Origin: an uncultured Christensenella sp.
GTDB taxonomy: Bacteria > Bacillota > Clostridia > Christensenellales > Borkfalkiaceae
NCBI GenBank assembly: GCA_910578145.1
Contig: CAJTPJ010000001.1
Coordinates: forward strand, 80,847 to 144,846
Length of the DNA stretch: 64,000 nt
Direction: 5' to 3'
Shown: one piece after another, positions 43,896 to 53,167 of the stretch
How the letters are laid out: each line of letters opens with the position of its first letter
Numbering within the stretch: position 1 is the first letter of the stretch
The notes under the pieces: model-generated
Seen by the model: the letters and a program-made list of their open reading frames with translations, nothing else
Database searches by the model: none
Told to the model about the DNA's origin: nothing
Position numbers and translations under genes: made by a program

Positions 43896-44357
43896 ATGAA
43901 ATGTTTATTTTGCGGTTGTGAAGACAGCAAGGTTATAGACAGCCGTTCCGCCGACGAGGGCAGGACTATAAGGCGGCGCAGGGAATGCACCAACTGCGGC
44001 AAACGCTATACAACGTACGAAACGATAGAGGACACGCCCGTGCTGGTAATAAAATCCAGCGGGTTAAGGCAGGCGTTCGATTCGCGCAAGGTCAAAAACG
44101 GCATTATAAAATCGTGCGAAAAGCGCCCCGTTTCCCTTAACGCTATAGACGAAATGGTTAACGCCGTTACCAAAAAAGTATACAATTCTTTAGAGCAGGA
44201 GATAAGTTCCAAGCAGATAGGCGAAATGGTTATGGAAGAGCTTAAAAAATACGACGAAGTGGCGTACGTGCGCTACGCAAGCGTATACCGTTCTTTCAAA
44301 GACGTTGAAAGTTTTATGCAGGAATTGCAAACTTTAATAGACAATAAAAAATTATGA
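43896..44357 (+). CDS. nrdR: Transcriptional repressor NrdR
   Basis: A 153-residue nucleotide-sensing repressor of ribonucleotide reductase genes. A zinc ribbon (MKCLFCGCEDSKVIDSR to RECTNCGKRYTTYE) precedes an ATP-cone (LVIKSSGLRQAFDSRKVKNGI). GGGGAGGAT lies 6 nt upstream of the ATG. It overlaps ispG by four bases. Confidence 0.97.
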   Translation: MKCLFCGCEDSKVIDSRSADEGRTIRRRRECTNCGKRYTTYETIEDTPVLVIKSSGLRQAFDSRKVKNGIIKSCEKRPVSLNAIDEMVNAVTKKVYNSLEQEISSKQIGEMVMEELKKYDEVAYVRYASVYRSFKDVESFMQELQTLIDNKKL

Positions 44358-45400
44358 CTAAAAAAGTAAACGTAGGCGGCGTGCTAATCGGCGGTGGCGA
44401 AAGCGTTAAAATTCAGTCGATGTGTACCACGCGCACGGGCGACGTTGAAAAAACGGCCGCCCAAATTTCCGCGCTTGAAAAAGCGGGCTGTGAAATTATC
44501 CGCGTTTCAATTCTCGGCGAAGCCGACGCGCGCGCCTTAAAAGAAATTAAAAATTCAATAAAAATCCCGCTTGTTGCGGATATACATTTTTCTGCGGATT
44601 TGGCGGTGCTGGCAATAGAAAACGGCGCGGATAAAGTGCGCGTAAACCCCGGCAATATCGGCGGCGAAAGCAATATAAAGCGAGTGGCGGACTGTATAAA
44701 AGCCCATAAAATCCCCGTACGCGTTGGCGCCAACACGGGCAGCGTGGAAAAAATATATTTAGAAAAATACGGTAAAAACGAGTTTTCTTTGGTGGAAAGC
44801 GCGCTTTCAAGCGCGCAACTTTTGGAAAAGTACGGTGTAAACGATATAGTAATTTCCGTTAAAGCGTCGTCCGTGCCGCTTACGGTAAAGGCGTATAAAC
44901 TTTTGGCTTCGCGCACGGATTATCCGTTGCATATAGGCGTAACCGAGGCGGGCACCGAAGAAATGGCGGTGGTTAAATCCAGCGCGGCTTTGGGCGCGCT
45001 TTTGCTTGACGGCATAGGCGATACGTTGCGCGTTTCCATAACCGACGACCCAGTTAAAGAAATAATAGCCGCAAAACGGCTGTTGCGCGCCGTGGGATTG
45101 GATAAAAACTTTGTTAACGTAATTTCCTGTCCCACCTGCGGCAGATGCCTGTGGGACAGTATGTCGCTTGCCAAAAAGGTAACCGCGCTTACCGAAAGCG
45201 CAAACAAGCCGCTTAAAGTAGCGGTTATGGGTTGCGTTGTAAACGGGCCGGGCGAAGCAAAGGATTGCGATATAGGCATAGCCGGTGCGGAAGATTATTG
45301 CGTAATATTCAAAAACGGCGAAATTATGCGGAAAATTCCCGTACAGGACGCTGAAACAGAATTATTAAAGGAGATATCAAAACTTTTAAATGACCGATAA
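44354..45400 (+). CDS. ispG: 4-hydroxy-3-methylbut-2-enyl diphosphate synthase
   Basis: A 348-residue Fe-S enzyme of the MEP isoprenoid pathway. The N-terminal VQSMC-like IQSMCTTRTGD, VADIHFSADLA, and the cluster cysteines in ISCPTCGRC and GCVVNGPGEAK are all seen. In Firmicutes ispG often precedes polC, as it does here with the polC remnant; the genes overlap by 11 nt. Confidence 0.96.
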   Translation: MTKKVNVGGVLIGGGESVKIQSMCTTRTGDVEKTAAQISALEKAGCEIIRVSILGEADARALKEIKNSIKIPLVADIHFSADLAVLAIENGADKVRVNPGNIGGESNIKRVADCIKAHKIPVRVGANTGSVEKIYLEKYGKNEFSLVESALSSAQLLEKYGVNDIVISVKASSVPLTVKAYKLLASRTDYPLHIGVTEAGTEEMAVVKSSAALGALLLDGIGDTLRVSITDDPVKEIIAAKRLLRAVGLDKNFVNVISCPTCGRCLWDSMSLAKKVTALTESANKPLKVAVMGCVVNGPGEAKDCDIGIAGAEDYCVIFKNGEIMRKIPVQDAETELLKEISKLLNDR

Positions 45401-46925
45401 AATACTTGCCGAATTAAGAGCCGTAAGCGTCAATTTAAAAAACGCGATACTCCGCAATATCACTGTGGTAACCGCTGAAAAAACGGTAACCGTATACCTC
45501 GTAACGGACGCGGCGTTTACACCTTCGGACAAGGAAAGGGCGGCTGCGGTACTGCGCGGCTACGTGCCCGCATACTTCGGCTTAAACTTGGAAATTTCCA
45601 AACTCGCCCCCGACGGGGAAATGGTAAAACGCAAAATAACCGAGGCAATAGCCGCATTTTCCAAGGCGGTTTCCGCAACTCTCGGCAACGGCGATATCAC
45701 CGTAACTAAAACCTTAAACAGCTTTGATTACGTTATTTCCGTAGCTCCGTCGCTTGCACCCGCGGATTTATGCGACAGGATAAACGCATATTTGAAAAAG
45801 CAATTTTGCGGTGAATTTTACGGTAAAATTAATACCGACGCAAAAAGTTTAGACGACCTTGAAATAGAAGAAACGCCCGACGAGCCGGAGTTTGAAACGC
45901 CCGCCCGCACGTTCGATATAGAGGAGTTTTCCTTTATCGAGGGCGAAAAAATACAGAAAAAAGCCGTTTATCTTTCCGATATCAACCTCGTCCGCGACGA
46001 GGTCGTGCTTTGCGGCACGATAGAGGACATGCGCGAGCGCACTTATACAAACAAAAGCGGCGTAGAAAAAGCGTATTTCATATTTACTCTTAACGACGGT
46101 ACGGCGGCTTTAAACGTAACTTATTTCACCCGCCTGAAATCGCTTGAAAAAATAAAAAAATTGCAGGTGGGGGACAGTATCGTCTGCACGGGCTTAAACG
46201 AGGAATTTCGCGGCAACCTGCGTTATACCGCAAAGTTTATAGACTACGGCAAAACGCCCGCGGGCTTCGTGCCGGAAAAGCGCACCTCCAAACCCGTGCC
46301 CAAATATTACAAAACGGTAAAGCCTATGCCTTTCGTTGATATGGAGCAAGCCGATTTGTTCAGCGATAAAAGAATTCCGGAGTGCTTAAAAGGCAAAACT
46401 TTCGTAGTTTTCGACCTTGAAACCACGGGTTTAAATTCTTCGCCCGTCACGGGGAATATGGACAAAATTATAGAAATAGGCGCGTACAAAGTTGTGGACG
46501 GGCAAATTGCCGAGGTGTTTTCCACTTTTATAAATCCCGAAAAAAAACTTTCCGACGAAATTATAAATCTTACGGGTATAACCGAGGAAATGGTTGCGCC
46601 CGCGCCCACTTACGCGCAAGTTATGCCCGACTTTTTTAAATTTTGCTACGGAAGCGTGCTGGTAGGGCACAATGCGGCGGGCTTCGACTATAAGTTTGTA
46701 GACTATTATTGGTCGTCGCTGGGTTACATATTCGAGCGGAAAATTATAGACACTTTGCCGCTTTCGCAGGAGCTTTTGTTTCTTTCAAACTACAAGTTAA
46801 ATACGGTAGCAGAAAAGTTTAATATTTCTTTCAATCATCACCGCGCCACCGACGACGCGCTTGCAACGGCAAAGATATTTATAGAGCTTATCCGCCTTAA
46901 AAAAAGTCTGCCTAAAATCCAATAA
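45390..46925 (+). CDS. PolC-derived exonuclease lacking the polymerase domain
   Basis: A 511-residue protein that occupies the usual polC position between ispG and rimP. It retains the PolC N-terminal domains (about 1-180), the OB fold (about 195-290; DEVVLCGTIEDMRERTYTNKSG) and the DEDDh proofreading exonuclease (about 335-505, Asp342, Glu344, Asp433, His484, Asp488). The PHP domain and the whole polymerase core are absent; full PolC is around 1400-1450 residues. No polymerase fragments remain downstream in any frame. It may act as a stand-alone 3'-5' nuclease; another replicative polymerase must exist. Confidence 0.85.
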   Translation: MTDKILAELRAVSVNLKNAILRNITVVTAEKTVTVYLVTDAAFTPSDKERAAAVLRGYVPAYFGLNLEISKLAPDGEMVKRKITEAIAAFSKAVSATLGNGDITVTKTLNSFDYVISVAPSLAPADLCDRINAYLKKQFCGEFYGKINTDAKSLDDLEIEETPDEPEFETPARTFDIEEFSFIEGEKIQKKAVYLSDINLVRDEVVLCGTIEDMRERTYTNKSGVEKAYFIFTLNDGTAALNVTYFTRLKSLEKIKKLQVGDSIVCTGLNEEFRGNLRYTAKFIDYGKTPAGFVPEKRTSKPVPKYYKTVKPMPFVDMEQADLFSDKRIPECLKGKTFVVFDLETTGLNSSPVTGNMDKIIEIGAYKVVDGQIAEVFSTFINPEKKLSDEIINLTGITEEMVAPAPTYAQVMPDFFKFCYGSVLVGHNAAGFDYKFVDYYWSSLGYIFERKIIDTLPLSQELLFLSNYKLNTVAEKFNISFNHHRATDDALATAKIFIELIRLKKSLPKIQ

Positions 46926-46938
46926 ACGGTTAAAACGC

Positions 46939-46967
46939 TTGCATTTTGAAAGTTAATATGTTAAAAT
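46939..46967 (+). promoter_or_regulatory. Promoter of the rimP-nusA-infB operon
   Basis: TTGCAT (46939-46944), 17-nt spacer, TAAAAT (46962-46967). Transcription should start near 46974. Confidence 0.65.
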
Positions 46968-46992
46968 TATCTCAACCTTAATCAAAATTAAG

Positions 46993-47020
46993 ATTGAGTG
47001 CCTTGTAAAAGGCACTCAAT
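46993..47020 (+). promoter_or_regulatory. Leader hairpin before rimP
   Basis: Perfect 10-bp stem ATTGAGTGCC/GGCACTCAAT with an 8-nt loop in the rimP leader, 18 nt before the start codon. No T run follows the stem, so termination is unlikely. Confidence 0.6.
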
Positions 47021-47038
47021 ACTTATTTAAAGGACTTT

Positions 47039-47497
47039 ATGCAAATTAAACCTATTACGGAAATACACGACTTTTTGGAAAAAATCGCCGCGCCTATGGG
47101 CGTTGAAATTGTAGAAGTGGAATGGAACGACAAATCGTCCGCGCTAACAGTTTATATAGAAACCGAAAGCGGGGTTGATTTGGACACTTGCGAAAAATTT
47201 CACAACGCTATATTGGAACCCATAGACGGGCTTGACCCCACTTTCGACAAACCTTATACGTTAAACGTTTCCAGCCCCGGGCTGGACCGTCCGTTTAAAA
47301 CGTTGCGCGATTTTGAAAGAAATTTGCAAAAGGAAGTTGAAGTGCGGCTGTACGCTCCTTATAAAGGGCGTAAGACGTTAGAGGGCGTTTTAAGCGATTA
47401 CGACGAAAACACCGTTACCATTACCGCGGCTAAGGAAGAAATAAAACTCAGCCGCAATAAAATAGCAAAAATTAACAAAGCAATCAAATTTGATTAA
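47039..47497 (+). CDS. rimP: Ribosome maturation factor RimP
   Basis: A 152-residue factor for 30S assembly. GVEIVEVEW, the YTLNVSSPGLDRPFKT motif and the C-terminal SH3-like domain (LEGVLSDYDENTVTI) are diagnostic. AAAGGAC precedes the ATG. First gene of a long transcription/translation operon. Confidence 0.95.
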   Translation: MQIKPITEIHDFLEKIAAPMGVEIVEVEWNDKSSALTVYIETESGVDLDTCEKFHNAILEPIDGLDPTFDKPYTLNVSSPGLDRPFKTLRDFERNLQKEVEVRLYAPYKGRKTLEGVLSDYDENTVTITAAKEEIKLSRNKIAKINKAIKFD

Positions 47498-47514
47498 CAG
47501 TCGGGAGATTAAAA

Positions 47515-48612
47515 ATGACTAACAAAATTTTCTTTGCAGCACTTGAAGACCTTGAAAAGGAAAAAGGTATACCCAAGGAGATATTTATAGAAGCGCTTGA
47601 AAACGCGCTTATCTCCGCGTGCAAAAAACAGTATTCCGAATCAATCGGCACGGTAGAAATTAAAATGAACCCCGATAAAGACGCTATCGAATTTTACACC
47701 GTAAAAACGGTGGTTGAAGCGGTAGAGGACGAGGATAACGAAATTACGCTTGAGGACGCCCAGAAAATTAAAAAAAGCTACAAATTAGGCGATAAAGTAA
47801 TGGAAAAGCTCGTTCCCAAAGATTTCAGCCGTATTGCCGCGCAAACTGCAAAGCAGGTTATATTGCAAAAACTCCACGAAACCGAGCGCGACAGGGCTAT
47901 GAACGAGTTTGCCGATAAAGAGGGCGAGCTTATCGTGGGCGTGGTAAGAAAGATAGACGCCAAAAACGTTTACGTTGAAATAGGAAAAGGGCAGGTTGAA
48001 GGGTTAATGATGCCCGGCGACCAGGTGCCCGGCGAAAAATACGCCGTAAACGACAGAATAAAAGTGTTTGTAAAGCGCGTTAAAAGCGGTTACCGCAGCG
48101 CGCAAGTACTCGTTTCCCGTTCCGCTCCCGGGCTGGTTAAAAAACTTTTTGAAGAGGAAGTTCCCGAAATTAAGCAGGGTACGGTAGTAATAAAGGAAAT
48201 AAGCCGCGAAGCGGGCGCAAGAACGAAAATAGCAATTTATTCCGAGGACGAGCGCGTAGACGCGATAGGCGCGTGTGTGGGCAACAAAGGCGCAAGGGTA
48301 AACGCAATAGTGGAAGAGCTTAAAGGCGAAAAAATAGACATAATCCCTTGGAGCGAAAACCCGCTTGAATTTATCGCCAAATCGCTGTCCCCTGCAAAGG
48401 TTATATCCGTAACTCAGCTCGAGGGCGAAAAAATGGCTATGGCGGTAGTTCCCGACGACAAACTTTCGCTTGCAATAGGCAAGGACGGACAAAACGCAAG
48501 GCTTGCGGTAAGGCTTACCGGCTGGAAGATAGACGTAAAAAGCCAATCCGCAGCGGCAAAACTCGGTTTAACCGTAGAAGAAGTTCAAGAGGACGCCGAA
48601 ATAAATCAGTAA
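47515..48612 (+). CDS. nusA: Transcription termination/antitermination factor NusA
   Basis: A 365-residue RNA polymerase-binding factor with N-terminal domain (1-125), S1 domain (about 130-200; GVVRKIDAKNVYVEIGKGQVEG) and two KH domains (VGNKGARVNAIVEEL, AIGKDGQNARLAVRLTGWKID). The acidic repeats of proteobacterial NusA are missing, as usual in Firmicutes. CGGGAG precedes the ATG. Confidence 0.97.
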   Translation: MTNKIFFAALEDLEKEKGIPKEIFIEALENALISACKKQYSESIGTVEIKMNPDKDAIEFYTVKTVVEAVEDEDNEITLEDAQKIKKSYKLGDKVMEKLVPKDFSRIAAQTAKQVILQKLHETERDRAMNEFADKEGELIVGVVRKIDAKNVYVEIGKGQVEGLMMPGDQVPGEKYAVNDRIKVFVKRVKSGYRSAQVLVSRSAPGLVKKLFEEEVPEIKQGTVVIKEISREAGARTKIAIYSEDERVDAIGACVGNKGARVNAIVEELKGEKIDIIPWSENPLEFIAKSLSPAKVISVTQLEGEKMAMAVVPDDKLSLAIGKDGQNARLAVRLTGWKIDVKSQSAAAKLGLTVEEVQEDAEINQ

Positions 48613-48621
48613 AGGTCAGCT

Positions 48622-48897
48622 ATGCCCGATAAAAAAATACCGCTCAGAATGTGCATTGCTTGCAGGGAATTAAAGGAAAAGCGCGATATGCTGCGCGTGG
48701 TAAAGGACGCGGAGGATAAAATTTTTATAGATTTTTCCTCTAAGGCGTCGGGTCGCGGCGCATATATCTGCAACAATCCCGAGTGCGTAAAAAAACTTAA
48801 ACAAAAACGGCTTTTAAATAAAGTTTTTTCCCGCGCGGTTGAAGACGGCGTTTACGCCGCAATCGAGGAGGAGTACTTTGGCAAAAAGCAAAGTTGA
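48622..48897 (+). CDS. rnpM: YlxR/RnpM RNA-binding protein
   Basis: A 91-residue YlxR-family protein, recently named RnpM because it modulates RNase P. RMCIACRE, GRGAYIC and the CVKKLKQKRLLNKVF stretch are family features. It overlaps the downstream L7Ae-family gene by 20 nt. Confidence 0.92.
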   Translation: MPDKKIPLRMCIACRELKEKRDMLRVVKDAEDKIFIDFSSKASGRGAYICNNPECVKKLKQKRLLNKVFSRAVEDGVYAAIEEEYFGKKQS

Positions 48898-49201
48898 AAC
48901 TTATATAGGTTTTGCAATAAAAGCTCGTAAAATCGCCCACGGTTCGGGCGCGATATCCACGCTGCGCGGCGGGGTTTATCTGTTGATAGCCGACGGTACC
49001 GCCGCAAAAAACACGCAAAAACTTTCGCTTAAATTTAAAGAAAGGTTTTCCTGTCCGCTTTTAATCTGCAAATACGGTTTTGAGGACGCGGTTAACAAGG
49101 CGGGCTGTAAAATAGTCGCGTTGCGCGACAGAGAACTTTCAAAAGCAATACTTGACAGCCAAGACGAAAATTACGAATTATATTCCGGAGGCAACGTATA
49201 A
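48878..49201 (+). CDS. L7Ae-family ribosomal/RNA-binding protein YlxQ
   Basis: A 107-residue L7Ae/L30e-like protein that binds kink-turn RNA. ETYIGFAIKARKIAHGSGAI and VYLLIADGTAAKNTQK match the YlxQ family. The TTG at 48878 was chosen because a GAGGAGGAG ribosome binding site lies just upstream; a longer ATG form would overlap rnpM by 59 nt. Confidence 0.88.
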   Translation: MAKSKVETYIGFAIKARKIAHGSGAISTLRGGVYLLIADGTAAKNTQKLSLKFKERFSCPLLICKYGFEDAVNKAGCKIVALRDRELSKAILDSQDENYELYSGGNV

Positions 49202-49205
49202 AAAT

Positions 49206-51851
49206 ATGGCAAAAAAATACGAGACTATTGAAAATATAGGTAAACTCATCTCGGGGGGAGCCGTTGCCGAGCTCACCAAAAAAGTAGCGGGCGCTGAAAA
49301 GTCAGTTTCCGACATACTTAAAAAACTTAACGATATCGAAGCGGCTGTCAAACAAAGGAAGCGCGACGAGGAACAGGCTGCGGCAATAAAAGCCGCTGAA
49401 GAGGAAGCGGCTGCTCAAAAGGCGGCACAGCCTGCGCCCGTAGAAGAACAGCCCGCCGAGCCCGTTGCGGAAAAACCTGAAAAAGAGGTTGCAAAGGCGG
49501 AAATATCCGAACAGCCCGCCGCTCCCGAGGAAGTTAAAGTAGAACGGGAGAAAGAGGTTTCCGCGGCGGAAGTTACCGAAAAACCCGCCGAAGCCCCCGC
49601 ACGACCTTCGTATATAATTAGAACCGCGGCGCAGCAGTTGCAGCAGCAACGCGAGCAGCAGGCGGCGCGCGCGGCGGCGCGTCCCGCAACGCAAAAGCCC
49701 GTTTACCAAAACGGACAGTCGGCACAGGGCGCGCGTCCCCAGCGCGGCGAAAACAAAACTTTTATAAACCGCGATACCCGTCCCTCCAAGAGCGGCGGGG
49801 TTTACCAGCCCCGCACTCCCCAGCAGGGAAGACCGCTTGGCGGACCGCGGTTTAACGCACCTATAGCGCCCGCGCCCGCAGTTGGGCCAGCTTCCAAGGG
49901 CAAAAATTTCGGACCCGACAAAAAGAAACAAAGTTTTGAAAAAACTTACGTGGAAAAGTCTCGTACCATAAACAAGCGCGCGCTTGTAAAACAGCAGGGC
50001 GCAACGGTAGAGGACTTTGACGAAAATAAGAGCGGTTACAGAAAGTTAAGGGTTAAAAAAGATAAGCAAAAAGCCGCTCCCACCATAAAAATCGAGCGCG
50101 CTGTAGTTACCACCGCCGAAATTCCTATTAAAACCCTTTCAGAAAAAATCGGTATTACCGCGGCGGTTATCGTCAATAAACTTTTTAAAGAGGGCGTAAT
50201 GACCAACGTTAACGGCTCTATCGACTACGATACGGCAGCGTTGATTGCGGCGGACGTTGGTGTGGAGCTTGAATACAAGCCCGAAAAAACCGCAGAGGAA
50301 ACGCTGTTCGAGCAGGCGGCGGATACTGTGGAAGAAATTGAAAAACTCGTTCCCCGCGCTCCCGTCGTAACCGTAATGGGTCACGTTGACCACGGTAAAA
50401 CCTCGCTTTTGGATTATATCAGAAAAACCAAAGTCACCGCGGGCGAAGCGGGCGGCATAACCCAGCACATCGGCGCGTACACGGTTAAAGTGGGCGACAA
50501 GGGAATTACCTTTATCGATACCCCCGGTCACGAAGCGTTTACGGCGATGCGCGCGCGCGGCGCACAGGTTACCGACGTGGTAATTTTGGTCGTTGCCGCA
50601 GACGACGGCATAATGCCGCAGACGGTTGAAGCAATCAACCACGCAAAAGCCGCAGGCGTTGAAATTATAGTAGCCGTAAACAAAATTGATAAGGTAGGCG
50701 CAAACGTAGACAAAATCAAACAGGATTTAATGCGCTACGAAATTTTTCCCGAAGACTACGGCGGCAAAACCGTCGTTTGCCCCATTTCGTGCAAAACGGG
50801 CGCGGGCATAGACAATCTTTTGGAAAGCCTTTTGCTTGTGGCGGATATGAAAGAGCTTTTGGCTAACCCCGAAAAAGAGGCGCGCGGCATAATAATAGAA
50901 GCGCGGCTTGACAAGGGCAAAGGTCCCGTTGCTACCGTGCTGGTTCAAAACGGAACTCTCCGCACGGGCGACCACATCATTTCGGGGCTCGTAACGGGTA
51001 AAGTCCGCGCTATGATAGACGACACGGGCAAAACCGTTAAAGAGGCGGGACCTTCCGTTGCCGTAAACGTACTCGGTTTTGAAGAAGTTCCCAACTCCGG
51101 CGATATAATCAACGCAGGCACGCAGGAGCTCGTAAAACAGGTTCTTGACGAAAGACAGAAAATCAAGGATATCGAAAGAATACAGTCGCATAAAAATCTT
51201 GACTTTAACGAAGCGTTTGGCGCGTTGCCCGACGCCGAGCTTAAAAACCTTAACCTTATAATAAAAGGCGACGTTCAGGGCTCTGTCGAAGCGGTTAAAC
51301 AGTCGGTTATAAAACTTTCCAACGAGGAAGTGCAGGTAAAAGTTATTCACAGCGCGGCGGGCGCGGTTACCGAAAGCGACGTAATGCTTGCCGAATCGGC
51401 AAACGCGATAATAGTATGCTTCAACGTCCGCCCCGACGCAAAAGCGAAAGTGCTTGCCGAGCGCAGTAAGGTTGACGTAAGAACTTACCGCATTATATAC
51501 GAAATTATAGACGATATCACGGCGGCGTTAAAAGGTTTGCGCGCTCCCAGATATCAGGAGATTTACCTCGGCAAATGCGAAGTCCGTCAAACTTTTAAAA
51601 TTACGGGCGTCGGTAATATAGCAGGTTGCTACGTTTTGGACGGCAAGATAGTCCGCGGCGGCAAACTGAGAATATATCGCGAGGATATTTTGATAGTGGA
51701 AGGCAACGTAAAGCAGTTAAAGCGGTTTAAAGACGACGTAAAGGAAGTTGCGGCTGGCTTTGAATGCGGTTGCTCTATCGAAGGGTTTACCGATATAAAA
51801 ATAGGAGATTTTATCGAGTGCTATCTCATTGAAGAGGTACGGGAAAACTAA
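49206..51851 (+). CDS. infB: Translation initiation factor IF-2
   Basis: An 881-residue GTPase that places fMet-tRNA on the 30S subunit. A disordered N-terminal region rich in Glu, Ala, Pro and Gln (about 40-250) is followed by the IF2_N segment, the G domain from about residue 385 (VTVMGHVDHGKT, DTPGHEAF, NKID) and domains II-IV. The ATG at 49206 is favoured although GGAGG lies 14-15 nt upstream, longer than usual. Confidence 0.96.
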   Translation: MAKKYETIENIGKLISGGAVAELTKKVAGAEKSVSDILKKLNDIEAAVKQRKRDEEQAAAIKAAEEEAAAQKAAQPAPVEEQPAEPVAEKPEKEVAKAEISEQPAAPEEVKVEREKEVSAAEVTEKPAEAPARPSYIIRTAAQQLQQQREQQAARAAARPATQKPVYQNGQSAQGARPQRGENKTFINRDTRPSKSGGVYQPRTPQQGRPLGGPRFNAPIAPAPAVGPASKGKNFGPDKKKQSFEKTYVEKSRTINKRALVKQQGATVEDFDENKSGYRKLRVKKDKQKAAPTIKIERAVVTTAEIPIKTLSEKIGITAAVIVNKLFKEGVMTNVNGSIDYDTAALIAADVGVELEYKPEKTAEETLFEQAADTVEEIEKLVPRAPVVTVMGHVDHGKTSLLDYIRKTKVTAGEAGGITQHIGAYTVKVGDKGITFIDTPGHEAFTAMRARGAQVTDVVILVVAADDGIMPQTVEAINHAKAAGVEIIVAVNKIDKVGANVDKIKQDLMRYEIFPEDYGGKTVVCPISCKTGAGIDNLLESLLLVADMKELLANPEKEARGIIIEARLDKGKGPVATVLVQNGTLRTGDHIISGLVTGKVRAMIDDTGKTVKEAGPSVAVNVLGFEEVPNSGDIINAGTQELVKQVLDERQKIKDIERIQSHKNLDFNEAFGALPDAELKNLNLIIKGDVQGSVEAVKQSVIKLSNEEVQVKVIHSAAGAVTESDVMLAESANAIIVCFNVRPDAKAKVLAERSKVDVRTYRIIYEIIDDITAALKGLRAPRYQEIYLGKCEVRQTFKITGVGNIAGCYVLDGKIVRGGKLRIYREDILIVEGNVKQLKRFKDDVKEVAAGFECGCSIEGFTDIKIGDFIECYLIEEVREN

Positions 51852-51852
51852 T

Positions 51853-52215
51853 ATGAAAGGATTGAGAGGCGAGCGCCTTGGCGGCGAATTCCAAAAAGAG
51901 ATATACGCCGTTATTAACGGAAGAATAAGGTTCGACAACCCCGATATGTCGCCCGTGATAAGCGTAACCGAGGTGGACGTCGCACCCGATTTGAAAAGCG
52001 CGAAAGTATTTATAAGCGTGTTTGATACGAATAAACGGCGCGAGGAAAATACTTTTGAAATAATTAAGGAAAACGCGGGGCTAATTCGCCGCGAGCTTTC
52101 CAAAGTTATGCGCGTGAGAACCGTACCCGAACTTCGCATCAAGAAAGATGAAAGTATGCAGTACGGCGAAAAGATAGATAAAATTTTGCTCGGACTTGAA
52201 AAAGATGAAAAATAA
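51853..52215 (+). CDS. rbfA: Ribosome-binding factor A
   Basis: A 120-residue KH-fold factor for 16S maturation and cold adaptation. RGERLGGEFQKEI, VTEVDVAPDLKSAKVFISV and VRTVPELRIKKDESMQYGEKI are typical. The ATG at 51853 follows the infB stop by one base. Confidence 0.95.
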   Translation: MKGLRGERLGGEFQKEIYAVINGRIRFDNPDMSPVISVTEVDVAPDLKSAKVFISVFDTNKRREENTFEIIKENAGLIRRELSKVMRVRTVPELRIKKDESMQYGEKIDKILLGLEKDEK

Positions 52216-53167
52216 CACGATAGAGGAAATTGCCGCGCTTTTGCAAAAAGCCGAAAGCGTTGCGGTTTTCTGTCATATCAGACCCGACGGTGACGCGTTG
52301 GGAAGCGGGCTTGCGCTGGTATGCGCGCTTGAAAAAGCTGGCAAACGCGCTTATCTTGTCTGCGAAGAGGCACCGCCCGAAAAATTTAATTTTCTGCCTG
52401 CAACGGCAAAGGTTTTAACTACTTTACCGAATTGCGGCTTTGATACGATGGTAAGCGTGGACAGCGCGGATTTAAACCGTCTCGGCGCGTATGCAAAAAC
52501 TTTTGCAAAGTTTGACGGCGTTACTATTAATATCGACCACCATATTTCAAACGAAGGCTACGCAAAGTACAATTACGTAAACGTTTGCCCCGCCACCTGC
52601 GAAATTATGACCGAGCTTTTAAGGGCTTGCGGCTTTGAAATCACGGAGGACGCTGCTAACTTTCTTATGCTTGGTTTAATAACCGACAGCGGCAATTTTT
52701 CGCATATGGACGTCACCCCCAAAACCTACGAAACCGCGGCATATCTTAGGGGTAACGGCGCGGATATGCATCTTATCAACTACAATATGTACGGCAGACA
52801 AACCAAAGCCCGCGCGCTTTTATACGGCAGCGTAATAAGCCGTATGCGCTTTGAGCTGGACGGGGCTCTGTCAATAATAGTAATCACCGCGGACGACTTG
52901 AAAAAGTTCGGCGCGGATAAAAGCCAAACCGAAGGTTTTGTGGATTTTCCCCTATCGGTAGACGGGGTTGAAGTTGCGGCTTCGGTTATGGAGTTTAAAG
53001 AAAACCAATACAAAGTTTCGCTTCGCAGTAAAGGCAAAGTAAACGTAAGCGAGCTTGCGGCGGCGTTCGGCGGCGGCGGGCACGTACTTGCAAGCGGTTG
53101 TATGCTTTTCGGTCCGCTTGAAGAAGTAATTGAAAAACTGACTTACGCCGTTTATCAGAATTTATGA
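52205..53167 (+). CDS. DHH/DHHA1 phosphoesterase (NrnA type)
   Basis: A 320-residue bifunctional oligoribonuclease / pAp-phosphatase-like protein. RPDGDALGS, VDSADLNRLG, INIDHHISN and the C-terminal DHHA1 glycine motif FGGGGHVLASGC are in place. It degrades short RNA or cyclic-dinucleotide products. It starts within the end of rbfA and precedes truB, the usual order. Confidence 0.94.
   Translation: MKNNTIEEIAALLQKAESVAVFCHIRPDGDALGSGLALVCALEKAGKRAYLVCEEAPPEKFNFLPATAKVLTTLPNCGFDTMVSVDSADLNRLGAYAKTFAKFDGVTINIDHHISNEGYAKYNYVNVCPATCEIMTELLRACGFEITEDAANFLMLGLITDSGNFSHMDVTPKTYETAAYLRGNGADMHLINYNMYGRQTKARALLYGSVISRMRFELDGALSIIVITADDLKKFGADKSQTEGFVDFPLSVDGVEVAASVMEFKENQYKVSLRSKGKVNVSELAAAFGGGGHVLASGCMLFGPLEEVIEKLTYAVYQNL

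Noticed and set aside
46993..47020. Rho-independent terminator before rimP
   Set aside because: The stem is good but no T run follows, and it would cut off its own operon; treated as a leader element.
49302..49931. Long open frame on the minus strand inside infB, and other overlapping frames across the window
   Set aside because: They arise from the low-complexity GC-rich codons of the real genes and have no recognisable domains or ribosome binding sites.
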